The notes under the pieces were generated by a model, which saw nothing but the letters and a program-made list of their open reading frames with translations, was not told where the DNA came from and did not search any database. The position numbers and the translations under genes were made by a program. Shown in pieces: positions 12,004 to 24,552 of a DNA stretch of 64,000 nucleotides. Every line of letters starts with the position of its first letter. Position 1 is the stretch's first letter. The stretch is from Buddleja alternifolia (lineage: Eukaryota > Streptophyta > Magnoliopsida > Lamiales > Scrophulariaceae), in NCBI GenBank assembly GCA_019426215.1, contig CM033408.1:9675077-9739076 (forward strand). Direction: 5' to 3'.

Positions 12004-14966
12004 GTTATGAATCAGGAGCTGGAAAGAAGTAAGAAGCTGGAGCATGGTGAAGTGATGATCAATGTTGGCAGCGGTCATAGTGTAGCAGCCTCACACATTG
12101 CCTTGTTTTGCCCAACGGGCTTAAGAATATTGTTTCAATTCCTGTTTTAGTCAGGAAAGGTTATTTATTTTCCTTTATGAACAATTCTTATGACATTTAT
12201 TTTAGAAATGAATGTGTTGGCAATGCGTCTTTAATAAATGGTTTATATTATATTAATGTCCAAAATGATTGTAATGTTAACGCTGTAACAAGAAAACACA
12301 GAATGTATGATACAAACTTGAGACAGCTGTGGCACTTAAGACTAAGTCATGTCGGGGACCAAAGACTACACGAGTTAGAAAAGGATAGAGTCATAGACTC
12401 ATTGGGATCAGATCCCTATCCCACTTGTGAGTCTTGTATCCAAGCCAAAATGACCAAGTCCCCCTTCGCAGGGAATTTTGAAAGAGTCACAGAAGTCTTA
12501 GGTCTAGTTCATACTGATGTGTGCGGGCCATTTGGAAATATGGCCCGCGGTGGTTTTCAGTACTTCATTACATTTACCGATGACCATTCTAGGTATGGCT
12601 ACGTGTATTTAATGAAGTACAAGTCTGAATCATTGGAGAAATTCATTGAATTCAAGACTTTAGTCGAAAACCAAACTGGGCATCATATAAAGACACTTCG
12701 GTCTGACCGCGGTGGGGAATATATGAGTGCAGAGTTTGACCAGTTCCTTAGAGAACATGGCATACTGTTACAGCTTACTCCTCTAGCAACTCCACAATTA
12801 AATGGCGTAGCAAAATGAAGGAATCGAACACTGTTGGACATGGTTCGATCCATGCTCAGCTACACAGATTTGCCCATTTCATTGTGGGGGCACGCGCTGC
12901 TTACAGCAACTCATATTCTGAATAAATGTCCCTCCAAATCTGTTCCTAAAATACCGTATCAGATATGGCGTGGAAGGAAGCCTAATCTGAAACACATAAG
13001 AATATGGGGTTACCCAGCTTACGTGAAAAAGACCAAGGCAGAGAAATTGGAGGCTAGATCCATGAAAGGGCGATTCATTGGATATCCCGAGGATTCCATG
13101 GGATACTTTTTCTACCTTCCCGATGATCAGAGAATCATTGTTGCCTTACAGGCAATCTTTCTGGATGAAGAATTCATTCGAGAAGAAGGAGCTGGTAGAA
13201 GTATTGTTCCACAAGAACAAAATGAATCCCCTGTGGAAGACACTGGTCAAGTGACCCAACCCGACCCAGAAACGACACAACCATCAGTGCGCAGGTCTAC
13301 TAGAGTATCTCAACCGCCTACGAGATATGGTTCTCTGCTACAAGGAGAGCATAATTTGCATGCAGTAGCAGAAGGAAACCATGGAGACGATCCCTCTAGT
13401 TATGACCAGGCAATGATGGATATGGATTCTGCGAAATGGCATGAAGCTATGAAAGTGGAAATGGATTCGATGTATTCGAACCAAGTCTGGAATCTAGTAG
13501 ATCCTCCCAAAGGTATTGTACCTATTGGATGCAAATGGATCTATAAGAGAAAGATAGGTCCGAATGGCAAGGTGGATACCTATAAGGCCAGGTTAGTGGC
13601 GAAAGAGTATAGTCAGAAGGAGGGCATTGACTATGAGGAAACCTTTTCACCAGTAGCTATGATCAAATCCATTAGAATTCTACTTTCAATAGCTGCATAC
13701 CTGGATTATGAAATCTTGCAAATGGATGTGAAAACCGCCTTCCTAAATGGATTCCTCGAGGAGGATATCTATATGGAGCAGCCCAAAGGTTTTATATCCA
13801 ATACCGATTCTCATAAGGTTTGCAAGTTAAAAAGGTCCATTTATGGACTGAAGCAGGCCTCTCGCAATTGGAACCTTCGTTTTGATGAAGAAGTACAAAA
13901 CTACGGCTTTATCAAAAACGAGGATGAACCATGTGTCTATAAGAAGGTCAGTGGGAGCAAGATATCATTCCTGGTACTATACGTGGACGACATTCTACTT
14001 ACAGGGAATGATATAGGTTTGCTAACTTCGGTTAAGACATGGTTTTCAAGCACATTCTCCATGAAAGACTTAGGAGAAGCCACCTATGTCCTAGGAATTC
14101 GAATCCAGAAGGATAGATCGAATAAGACAATAGGTCTCTCCCAAGCCTTCTACTTAGAAAAGGTCCTAAAGCGATTTGGGATGGAAAATTCTAAAAGAGG
14201 TCTTTTGCCCATGAGACATGGAATTCATCTCTCCAAAAAGATGAGTCCTCAAAGTGAGGAAGATCGAAGAGAAATGAATACCATCACATATGCCTCGCCA
14301 GTGGGAAGTCTTATGTACGCGATGTTATGCACGAGACCAGATCTTGCATACGCTGTGAGCGTGGTAAGTAGGTTTCAAGCTAACCCCGGCAAAGAACATT
14401 GGATGGCCGTGAAATCAATCTTAAAGTACTTGAGAAGAACTAAAGATATGATCCTCACATATGGCAATGGAGAAATGAAAATGGATGGTTATACTGATTC
14501 AGATTTCCAATCTGACATCGATGACCGAAAATCCACTTCTGGGTTCATATTCACTTTAAACGGTGGAGCAGTGTCTTGGAAATGTTCCAAACAAAGCACA
14601 ACTGCCGATTTGACCACCGAAGCTGAATATGTGGCAGCCTCGGAGGCGGCCAAGGAGGCTATTTGGACAAAGAAGTTCATTACTGAACTTTAAGTTGTTC
14701 CTAGCATGGAGCTTCCGTTGCCACTATGGTGTGACAACAACGGAGCCATCGCGCAAGCAAAGGAACCAAGGTCTCACAACAAATCCAAACACATAGAGAG
14801 GAGATATCACATAATTGGAGAAATCGTTGGAAGAGGCGACATCGCCGCGCAGAAAATAGCCTCAGCGGATAACGTGGCTGACCCACTCACTAAGCCATTA
14901 GCGCAGGCGATGCTAGAGCAACATATTGAAAAGATGGGTATAAGATACCAAAGTGATTGGCATTAA
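12004..14966 (+). pseudogene. pol: Angela-1 pol (integrase, RT, RNase H) with two in-frame stops
   Basis: Copia pol in one frame from 12108 to 14966, broken only by TGA 12816-12818 and TAA 14691-14693. Integrase zinc region with CESC, then catalytic Asp positions in LVHTDVCGP and SDRGGEY; the catalytic Glu is changed to Lys (NGVAK where Angela-3 has NGVAE) just before the first stop. RT carries QMDVKTAFLNG and YVDD at 13980-13991. RNase H has CDNNGAIAQAK and the C-terminal DPLTKPL motif. Compared with Angela-3, about 52 bases are missing near 12107, between short ATTG repeats, which shifts the frame at the protease end. Mostly intact otherwise, but not functional. Confidence 0.9.
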
Positions 14967-14970
14967 GTGC

Positions 14971-14981
14971 AAGTGGGAGAT
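14971..14981 (+). promoter_or_regulatory. Polypurine tract of Angela-1
   Basis: AAGTGGGAGAT directly before the LTR; the same 11 bases precede the 3' LTR of Angela-3 and, with one change, of Angela-2. Confidence 0.85.
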
Positions 14982-16653
14982 TGTTAGGTATATGCCCTAG
15001 ATGCCAATGAGGACAAGTAGTTAGATTAGGGTATCTTATTATGTTGTACAAACTATTGAGAAAAAATCAATAAAGGCATTTATATTTTGTTCATATAAAT
15101 CTTTATGGCATCTAAATAAGTATTGAACATATAGTCCATGTGAATAAAGGTTTGACTCTTTTCCCTTTATGGAATAAAGACGTGGCATGGGAAGATTTTT
15201 ACACCTTATCACTTAAAAGGGTTCGCAAGTCAAAAATCTTGATTGAGAATTAAGATTCGACTTGTATGACACATGCTCTGTCGATGAGTGCCAGTCGAAC
15301 ACTATAGGGATAGTGGGAGCAAGTATCATAGATATGTCAATGGAATTGACATATTCGAACACGGCTCATAGTAATCCGATCACATGGGTATTTACTCAGT
15401 GATTGTCAATGATTGGATTATTGATCATAATAGTATGCGTGAGCCCTAGACCTGAGGGTTCATGATCAATGTGCTTGTATTATTGGATCTGTTACCAGAG
15501 TAGTTAGGCCCATATCACCCGTCGGTGGGGTCGACCTCGAAGTGCGATATCACTTAGACAAGTAGCAGTTGATCAGTGATCGCCAAGATGGGATTCATTG
15601 TCTCGATAGTAAACGAGAAAGTATCCTGTGCGATTATAGGCTAATGAAGTTATAAGTCTTTGGCCAAAGCATAAACAACTAACTCATGTGGGACATTGAG
15701 GGTAGTTTAGTAGTCTCATTATGCTATAATCTAATGCACAGTATCAAGTTTAGCGAGTTTGACATTTTCCATGACTCTCACTTGATCAGGATACGTCAGT
15801 GAAGGGCTTATACTCATACGACATTTATGATCAAGAGGTTCGTAAAATGATTCATTCATTTCGTACTCAATTAGGTTACGATGTGAGTCCACGAGTCTGG
15901 CTAGGTGACACTCACATCCTTAGGTAATTCCTCCCTTTGCCAATTAAGACGAACCTAAAGAGTCGCGCTATAAGAAACGAGCGGGATGTATCTTTTTGTG
16001 TAAATCTTTTAGAAAGAATTAAATGGACTGATTGATTTAATTAGATTAAATCAATTAATTAAATAATTAATTTAATTAGATTAGATTAAATTATTTAATA
16101 AGTATATTAATTAATTGGAATCAATTTATAGTATATGTTATATTTAAATTGGATTTAAATTTAAATATATACAGATGGGCTAGAAATTGCACAAGCAAAT
16201 TAAAAGCCCACCCAGTCCAAAAGAAAGCCCTAAGGGGCGGCCACTCTAGGGTTTCTTGGAGTAGCCTCCAACTTGTTCCACAAGCTAGTTGAGTTTAAAT
16301 AGGACTCCTACAGTGGAACAAAACCGTAGGTGACAAGGTAACTAATCTGATTACACAACACAAAAAGAAAAGAACTCTCTCCCCTCTCTCCTCTCTAGCC
16401 GTCCACTCTAGCAAGAAAATGAGGAGTTTCGGGATTTTTGGAAGGCTCGTTTCGCATGAAGCTTTAGAGACAGGAGCCCCTGGATGATTGTTGTTCTGCA
16501 GAATCAATAAACGAATCAAAAGGGTATGTTTATTTATTCTAAATTTCGCAAAATCCATGAAAAAATCATCTAATCTATTTTTTGTGATCTACCGGTAGGA
16601 ATCCTCGAATCTTCCGCTGCAATTCTCTATTTTTCTGTACGAGATTCCCAACA
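14982..16653 (+). repeat. 3' LTR of Angela-1 (1672 bp)
   Basis: TGTTAGGTATATGCCC at the start, GATTCCCAACA at the end. Alignable with the Angela-2 LTR (1670 bp), but a clearly different subfamily. The 16020-16170 part is AT-rich with repeated TTAATTAA-like words. Confidence 0.9.
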
Positions 16654-16970
16654 GAAGCTTGTTTACCTTTACTACCACGATCTAAGTTTCATTGTTCCAT
16701 TTCTTGTTCTTCAGCCACTTCATTGATATGAGGCATTGTTTTCATTTGCTCTTTTAACTCTTTCTTTTTGCAAATAGGGTTGTCATCTCTTCTCGAACAT
16801 GCTACAGAAAATTTGGACAAGGACCTTTTATATTCTAATTGCCTCCAACAAAGTGTTGTTTGAGCCTAGTAATTCCTCCATTCGCAATAATAGGACAAAA
16901 CTTACATTTGATGTTGTTTGCATTCTTAAGATCAAACAGTTCCCCATATTGCCACGCTTGATCTGTTCAG
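16654..16970 (-). pseudogene. hAT-type transposase remnant, BED zinc finger
   Basis: Read on the minus strand from 16964, a frame encodes AWQYGE, KCKFC, then GGITRLKQH, the Cys-x2-Cys and His arrangement of a BED zinc finger at the N-terminus of plant hAT transposases and their domesticated relatives. It is followed by a stop (TAG after VGGN) and by a CPNF..VREEM-like continuation, so it is broken. It ends at 16654, exactly at the Angela-1 LTR, so Angela-1 probably inserted into it and the rest lies upstream of Angela-1. It could instead be a decayed host gene derived from a hAT. Confidence 0.65.
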
Positions 16971-17629
16971 TTCGACATCGAACCCAACATTCTATAATTT
17001 CAACATATAAATATTCATCAATATACATAGGCAATATAAAAATATATGTATAAAATACCTCACATATATAATTATATGTACAAACAAAAAAACCCTCACA
17101 TATATATATATATATATGTATATATAAATAAAATAGAAACATAGAAAGTGAAAAAACAGCCTGTTCCTCACACAAACAAGTCTTTGCCTCAAGAAAAAAT
17201 TCCCACATACAAATCAATCAACAACACGTGTGTGTGTATATTTATATATATAAAGAGCCTCAAAATAATACAAAGTTAAGGGAAACAAATCACAGGAAAT
17301 AGAAATACCTGCTGCTGCTGCGCGAAATGCGACGGCTTGGGCAGCCTGGGCTCGACGGCGGGGTTCAATGGCGATGGTATGCGATGGAGATGGCGATGGA
17401 GGCAAGTGGTGACGGTGAATTGCAAGAAAGGGAGAGAAGAGAAACAGTAAGTATTTCACACTTTCACTACGTTAGTTATTACGTGGAGAGAGAATGAGGG
17501 TTTTTAGTTTTTTACATTTAAATATTATCCCCAAATTGTTCAATATTACTGGGTTGACTGTTGACCCAATTAAAATTGGTCAAAAACCCTTTGATTTTGA
17601 CCAAAATTGGTCAAAATTGAATTCTTCAG
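16971..17629. other. Upstream region of the hAT remnant; simple repeats
   Basis: Contains (TA)n around 17098-17128 and a GT/TA stretch near 17227-17250. Repeated GGTCAAA/TTTGACC words lie at 17550-17615. No coding frame I trust; it may be the 5' flank of the hAT element. Confidence 0.4.
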
Positions 17630-17745
17630 TATGGTGCGCCATTGCGTCGCCTCCATGGCGCAAATGGCGCACATAGTGAGCGCTATGCTAAACCTATGCG
17701 CCATGCCATGAAGCATGGCGCACAGGTTGTATCATGCGTCATGGC
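17630..17745. repeat. Cluster of GGCGC / ATGGCGCA words in both orientations
   Basis: At least eight copies of TGCGCC, GGCGCA or close variants in about 115 bases, in both orientations, in otherwise AT-rich DNA. Such clusters lie inside the ends of several plant hAT elements as transposase-binding repeats. Together with the BED remnant nearby on the left this suggests the 5' subterminal region of the same hAT, but no clear TIR or 8-bp duplication was found. Confidence 0.45.
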
Positions 17746-18792
17746 GTGCCTTTTGCGACTATGCTTTGAACAATCTTCCTTTTGCGTTTCTTTTGCTAGT
17801 TTTTAGCATGCCCTTCGTGGAAGATGAATTATGCTACTTTCCTCCCAGTTTTGGGGTTTATAATGTGGATGTTGGTTTGCATCTTCTTTTCATGCTTAGT
17901 GTTCCTTGCAAACTTTTGTTATACCTGCATATATTTTGCATGCTTAACATACTTACGTGCTTGATACATCCCTTTGGATTGTAAGCTAACTTTCTTCCTG
18001 AAAATAATGTCTTATCCAAATTTTGGGTTTTTACAGAATGATTTATCGATAATGTTACTATTGACCCTCAATAAAAGTTATCAACTGATAAGAAATGTAT
18101 CACAGATGTGACCAACAAACATTCAAATAAAGTAGTAGTATGCACAAAATATTTCAATGTGCTGATACTGGAGCTAAGATAGCCTTCTGAAAATCATACT
18201 GCAGATAATTTCTGCCATTCTACATATCTCATCATCATGCTACTTTTTTCTATATATATGCATGTAAAATAATATTGCAGGTATAATTCACATATTTCAT
18301 GATTTGCAATGTCTCCCTTTTCAACCGTATCACATATGTTTTCCGTGGGCTCACATCTGGCCAGTATGCTACCGGGGGTTTCCTGCCTTATTCTCCTTTT
18401 TTTCATCCCGATTAAACCTAATCTTATTTCTCCATGGAGTCTGAGCGGACATTTTAGTTTTTCCCTATCCTGAAGCTTAAACCATAGGTCGTGTCCTTCC
18501 ATCCTTATTTCATTCATGCGTTCTTATCACTCCAGGAAATAAGAGTGGACCAGGAGTCTTGTTCTCCCAACCTTATTTCTTTAATATGAGTACGAAGACA
18601 ACATCTCTATCCATCCTTATTCATCTTGGCGTGGGGCCTGATAGATTCTTAACCGATGAACTCTTGGCTAGACGGATTCCGGTTACCCACCCAGATATTA
18701 CGTTCCTATCCACTGTCTACTTCGTACCACCAACTCCCCTTTAACTCCATTTTCTGTGCAAGTGCAAATAAATAACATGTATACCAACATAT
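17746..18792. other. Unassigned single-copy-looking DNA left of element X
   Basis: No frame above 107 codons and no domain I recognise. Contains TCCATCCTTATT twice (near 18492 and 18608) and several CTTATTTC words. It directly abuts the 3' LTR of X, so it is the pre-insertion DNA. CATAT (18788-18792) would be the target duplication of X. Confidence 0.4.
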
Positions 18793-20742
18793 TGTTGGGT
18801 TGGGTAATCCCCGAGGGTAGGTTAGCACAGCGGACTATTAAAATTTAAGTAATTCTACCCCAAAATAGGATTATTAGCCAGTTTAATCAAACTAATATAA
18901 ACGAGCAAATCTAACTACGCGAAATACCTTTTGCACTACTTCCCTGATCTTATCAACCCGAAAAAAATACTCCTTTGCCTCAAATCAATGAAGAAACCAT
19001 CGGCCTCCTTCAATCTCCGAGCTCCATTTTTGTTCCTTGTATCTTCAAGCGATCCAATCGTCTCGCCTCTAAGATGTATTCACACCTCCGTATAGTTCCC
19101 AATAATTATATACGTGGTGCTAGCCTATATAATTATTCTAGATTCAATCTAGGCTTATTATATGAAGGTAGGAATAAATAGTGAAAGGTTAATCTCAACA
19201 TATGAGCAAAACCTTGTGAAGAAATAATGGGTAGGGGAGAATTTCTTGGAGAAAATAGAAGATGAAAATTTCTCTCTTTTTCTCTCTAGGGTGGACGAAA
19301 ATTTCACTAAGTGAAATAGTGTGTGTGTGTTTTTCTTAGCACACATATTTATAGAGAGACTCCTAGGTTTAGTTTACTTGGAAGTCAAGATGAAATCAAA
19401 TCTCCAAGATTTGACTTTCATCTAATCATAAGTAAACTCAATTAAGGAGTTTCTTTAAAGCAAGGAACTTAGCCAACAAGCTAACTTATTCCTATTCTCT
19501 ATCGTAAATATTTCCTTGATTCCAACTTGATCAAGACTTGTAGAGCAATTAATTCTTCTCCTAATTTTCGCCACCTACACGCCCATGGGTAGTCTTAGTT
19601 TCCAAAAATTCTATCTTACTAGATTCAATTTTTTACTCCTATTTAATTAAATAGTCCAACCATTTAATTAAATACTACATAATAATTAAAGTACAACCTT
19701 AATTATTATTAGCTCAATTATTTATTAATTTTATTTAACTTTTGACCAAGTCTACTAGTTAAATAAAACCCTTCGACTCTACTAGGTCCGTTAATTAATT
19801 AATCTTCCTTGATTAATTAAATAGTCCAATTAATTGATCTCCTATCCAATTAGGTAAGTACTAGACTTTCCCAATTTACCTCAATTTCCTAAGTTGACTA
19901 ATCATATGTTATAAGCAGGAACCTTAGGATTCAGTGTGTAACCCCTTAGGCTCATTCATGTGTTCGTTCATGGCTTAGTCGAAACTCTTACAACCCAATC
20001 TCTATGTTTCCTTGATTGTGTGATATCGATTTTCGCAATCCAAATGAGAAAACACTCTGCCTCTTTAGATTGCCATACTTTGCGCAAAATTCCTTGAATC
20101 AATTTATTAAGCAAAACATAGGAAATGTCTGATTAGCTAAATCAGTGATGGATCTCATCTTAGTCTCTTATGTACCTTGACACATAATCATACCATACCC
20201 AAGATATCTCATATGACGACTCGCAAAGGAATCATGAGATAAGTCAATGTATAATCGACTATGCTCAAAGTAACCAATAGAACCTCAGGTCCATAAGGAT
20301 TACTCTTACACCTACGTGATTATTGAAAATTCCACATTCGATCAGGAAAATAATTTTAGGAATTTTCAGTGGGGTTGTTCAGTTCACTCATTATCCAAAT
20401 GAGAATCCTCGTACACATCTCTGAGTATGGAACGAGGCACGTTCTCTAAGAACACATGTGTACAAGCAAGTCTTTTGGGTCTTTGTCAATATCCCTCATC
20501 TTGATAAACCCTTTAACGACTTGGGACCTTTTAAGCAACACGATCTTGGAGGCATATTCCATCATCGTCATTCCCGATGTCCGATAATGTCCCATAGTCA
20601 TGTGTGATTCAAGGGACTTCGTTCTAAGCTTATTTAAGAACAAAGAATACCATAAAGGTTTTGACTTATTATAGTAAACTGTAATAGAGTATCTCGAGAA
20701 TGGCGCCCAAATTAATTGGCGCTCCGGGCATCTACTCTAACA
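18793..20742 (-). repeat. 3' LTR of element X (1950 bp)
   Basis: On the minus strand it begins TGTTAGAGTAGATGCCC (20742) and ends CCCAACA (18793). The first 400 bases on the left match 52940-53356 closely. The stretch 19640-19860 is very AT-rich. It carries the undisturbed version of the site where Angela-3 entered the other LTR (AATCT at 19191-19195). Confidence 0.88.
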
Positions 20743-22842
20743 ATCTCCGACTTGCCCAAGAGCCAATTGCCCCATGTACTCAAGGCCCATTCTCCAGAGT
20801 TGTCCTTCTAATTCTTTTGACTCAAGGGGTTTAGGTGATTGTGGGTTTGCTATATTATTTGTCGAGTGCACATGTTCCACTCGAACATTGCGTCTCCCAC
20901 TGATTTTCCAGATCATGGTATTACCATATGTGTGTTTGGATTTTCGATGAGACCTAGGATCGTTTCCTAATGCAACTGCCCCCATTGTTATCACAATACC
21001 TAGTACTTGATCAACAATGAATGGAATTACTCCCACTCAAGGGTGTGATTCCTCATCCAAACGTCTACTTTAATGGTGGAAAACGCGGTAGCGGATTGCT
21101 TGGACCCTTTCCAATACACCGCTCTACCATTTTAGTCTTTCCTCAATGGGGTTCATCCATCATGACTACATGCTTGGAATATGTACACCATTTCAAGCTT
21201 TATTCCCCTTCTTCATGGCAGACTCAGCAAAGATTCCTTACTTGGAATCTTTTAGTTTGCCATTTAAGGATACTTACAAAAATAGAATTTTAATCCAAGG
21301 TTTTCCACATTCGAAATCAGAGTCTCTCGACACTCTATTTCTATTCTCCATGCCATTTTCTCTTGAAGACATCCTTGGTCCTCTAAGGCACTTTTGGATA
21401 GTCTTTCATGGCAGTCCAGTAAATATCACTGGTTTCGACTATTATTTTCGTACACTCCTAGTGTAGCAGCAATATCGATCCATGTACATAGAACTTTGTA
21501 CATCGTGTCGCCTATGACTAGCGCAACATGTATGTGAGACATCATTACTCTTTTCTCTAATGTCTAAGGGGACATAGACTTCAAAAGTAACGTTTTGTCT
21601 CAATAGGCAGGAACCCTTTCTTGTATTCCTCCTTACTAAATCCCTTTAGTTTCCTTTTTCTATGTACTAGGATTAGGAGAGTCCCCGCATCCCACACTAT
21701 CTTTTCTCGATATCTCAAAATACTGAGTGCGTGAATGATTCTCCCAAATCCTTCCTTGGAGAATTTTGTGGATAACCTTGCTTTTGTTAATTTCAACATT
21801 CCTACTTCCTTACTAAATTTTAGTAGGATATTTATAACACAAAGCACCATAACTTTACTTGTACTCCCACTAGCCCTTTTGTACACATATTCTTCCAACA
21901 TTTTGACTGAAACGCATAAGAGTATGGTCTCATCAAAACGTTTTGTAAGGTTTGGGATGCTTACTTGAGTTTGTCATAAGAGCTCAGAAGTTAACACACT
22001 TGTGATCACTTCCCTTGAATGTGAAACCTTTTAGTTGCTCCATAAAGTTTTATTCTTTAATAACTTTTAAGGAAATGGTTTCCACATTCAACTACCATAT
22101 CAAATAGATATGTAGATTTAGCTAGAAGAATTCGAATGAATTTTCGCATCCCCACTGACAAAATGATTTCATCCTTTCTCACGTGGCATGCTTTATAGGT
22201 TGCCACCTCTCCATTTCTTCTAAGCCTTCGCTGCGAGCCTCACTTGTAGCCAATTAGGTGTAACACCTCTAAGAGAGCCCACCAAGGACTAATCTTGTTG
22301 GAATATATGGAGTTCATCTCGAATTTTACCCCTTCCAGCTAATTTCCTAAATCGATGTCCAATATCGTTTTCCACTTTTGGATTTCAATCCGATGGGATT
22401 TCCTCCTTGTTGCTTTCAAGCAAGAGATCAATCTCTTAGATTGTCTTGAGATTCTACTAGATCTCCTTGGAGGTTGTGTACTTATGGTTTTTGTCTCAAG
22501 TTATGCTACCGTCGTATGTCATGGGTTGGTTTGTGGTTCTTGAGTTTCCTCAAGTTCTACAATCTTTGTCATTCTTATCCAATAAGATTTTCTTCTCCGA
22601 GAAGGTGGCATTCCCTAAAAAAAAAAATTTGTTTCTAAAGGATTGTAGAAATGATATCCTCAACTTCATTTTGGATATCGCATAAACCTTTCACAAGTTG
22701 GATCCTAGATCTATCTTGTCTCCCACTAACATCTTCATATCCTAAGATATTTGTATGAAGATGGTATAACCATACCTTAATGCACTTATGATAAACACTC
22801 TTACAATGTTCTATTCATAGATAGGTTATTGATTCTAGGTTA
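20743..22842 (-). pseudogene. pol: Element X pol, C-terminal part (RT and RNase H remnants)
   Basis: On the minus strand, 20737-21036 keeps the RNase H end: GAVALGNDPRSHRKSKH and a STNNIAN motif. Frame 21581-21901 is recognisable RT: VYKRASGS, then LCVINILL where YVDD should be, then VGML..VKARLSTKFS and KGFLP. The catalytic YVDD is therefore lost. Between and beyond these stretches the frame is broken. The CACTA insertion at 22845 cuts the gene; the integrase end continues at 49239. Confidence 0.7.
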
Positions 22843-22845
22843 TAA

Positions 22846-23050
22846 CACTACTATAAAAATACACTATTACAGCGAACCTATTACATAGGTTCTGGTAAAA
22901 CCGCTAAACGGAGACACCTATAACAGCGGTTCAATGGTGAACCGTTGTAATATGGTGAACCGATTACAGCGGTCGGTTCACCCATGAACCGCTTTAATAG
23001 GTTAGTCTATTACAGCAGTTCATGGATGAACCGCTGTAATAGGTGGTCCG
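22846..23050 (+). repeat. CACTA left TIR and subterminal repeats
   Basis: TIR 22846-22872, then six or more copies of TATTACAGCGGTTC-like motifs in both orientations, several arranged as short hairpins around GGTTCAT..ATGAACC. These arrays are the usual binding sites for the TnpA-type protein. Confidence 0.9.
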
Positions 23051-24440
23051 CCCTAATTAACCCCCTAGTCGGTTGCCTTCCTCCCCCCCCCCCATTTCAT
23101 CTTTCTCTCTACTCTTGATATCTCTCTCTCTCTGTACTCTGGGCCTCTACCACCACCATCGCCGCCGCCACGAAACCCCTTCATTTCGTCTCTCTCTCTC
23201 TCTCTACTCTCTCGATCTCTCTCTCTATATATATACAAACAAAGAAATTTGACCTCTACCACCACCGCCACTACCACCACATACTGCTACCATCTCCACC
23301 ACCATCGTAAGCTTCTTCTTCTCTCTCTTTCTCTACATATTTATATATGTTCTCTCTCTCTCTCTCTCTCTCTCCATATATATATATATATATATATATA
23401 TAACTCTCTCTCCATATATATATAGCACCACCCTTACCGCCACCACCGCCGGCGCCACCAACACCACCATATACCGCCACAGCCGCCTCCACCACCACCA
23501 CCATTTTAGTTTTAGTTTGTGCGAATTTGGGGTAAATTTTTTAGATATATATAGAGAGAGAGAGATAGAGAGAGAGAAAGAGAGACAGAGAGAGTTTGTG
23601 CTATGTGTCTCGAGTTTGTGCTATAAATTGGAAATTTCTCCTAAAATGTAATGGTTTTGTGCTATATGTCTATGTTTGTGCGAATTTGTGGTAACGTTTT
23701 TAGATAAATATGAGAAAAATTTTGTGGTATATGTAATTCTTGAGAATTGTATATTTTTGTGGAAAATTTAAGGTAAATAGGGACTTGACTAAATTTAGGG
23801 TTAATTTGGGTTAGCTGGGGGTTAATTATGTTTAATTTGGGGTTAAATTGTGGTTATTTTGTAGTTTAGGGTACATTAATCCAAATGGTGATCAATATTT
23901 ATACTTAATTGCTGGAAATATGATGCTTTATTTGTAGTTTTATGTAATTTATGTGATCCAATTGGTGATCAATATTTGTAGTTGCTGATGCTTTATGTGA
24001 TCCAACTGGTGATCAATATTTTTGTATAGTGAGATCTAAATTTTGGGTTTGTTGTGGGTGAAAGATCAGAATGTTGGGTTTGTTGTGGTTGAAAGATCCG
24101 AATTTTGTTGGTTGTAAGTTTGGGGGAAGGATTACTTGAGAACTTGGTACAAATTTTTGCGCAGTTACTCTGCCAAAATTTTTCTAGAATAATGGGCAAG
24201 AAATTAAAATCAAAATTATTTAATTATTTCAACTCAACTGATGTTAATGAAATTATTTAAGTAAAGGATAATTAATAAAATTATTTAAGAAATGATAATA
24301 TATTAATTTATCTAAGTAAAGATAGTAATTAATGTTAATTTAGTTTTCAAATAATTTAGAAATTTTTATAGTGTTTTGACAAGAGTTGTCTCACTTGAGA
24401 AAATTGAATTACAAAAAAGGGAATATAAATTAGAATCAAG
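23051..24440 (+). other. CACTA 5' leader with microsatellites
   Basis: Poly-C near 23085, (TC)n blocks (23100-23240, 23345-23375), (TA)n at 23380-23402, CCACCA/ACC repeats (23255-23300, 23425-23505) and GA repeats at 23550-23595. The rest is T/G-rich. The Gly/Val- or Tyr/Glu-rich frames here are translations of repeats, not genes. Confidence 0.7.
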
Positions 24441-24552
24441 ATGGAACGAAGCTGGATTTTAGCGGATCGTATGTCAGAATAATATGAGAAATGGGTGAAA
24501 GAGTTCATCAAGTTTGCGGTTGAGCATGCACCAAATCAGACTAGGATCACTT
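24441..24552 (+). pseudogene. TNP2 transposase, first exon (cut by Angela-2)
   Basis: ATG at 24441 opens a frame beginning MERSW with one stop, then YEKWVKEFIKFAVEHAPN, which fits the conserved N-terminus of plant TNP2-type CACTA transposases. The Angela-2 LTR begins at 24553 in the middle of this exon. The gene continues at 40491. The piece in between, including the Cys-rich N-terminal motif, is missing. Confidence 0.7.

Larger units (their letters stand above)
12004..16653 (+). mobile_element. Angela-1: 3' part of an Angela/BARE-like copia element, host of the + SIRE
   Basis: Starts abruptly at the SIRE LTR end in sequence matching the protease-integrase border of Angela-3, then runs through integrase, RT, RNase H, PPT and a 1.67-kb LTR. 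Gag, leader and 5' LTR lie upstream of the nested SIRE, outside the window. The lineage (Angela/BARE) is inferred from the long LTR, its start TGTTAGGTATATGCCCTAG, and the RNase H type. Following bases are GAAGC; the matching duplication cannot be seen. Confidence 0.85.

Noticed and set aside
16828..17217. 129-codon minus-strand frame rich in Ile/Tyr
   Set aside because: Mostly translated TATATA repeat; the true coding signal (BED finger) is in another frame.
18193..18744. Possible host gene fragment
   Set aside because: Frames of 107 and 61 codons have no recognisable domain, no splice pattern and poor start contexts.
23065..23504. Gly/Val- and Tyr/Glu-rich frames on the minus strand
   Set aside because: Translations of CCACCA, TC and TA microsatellites in the CACTA leader.
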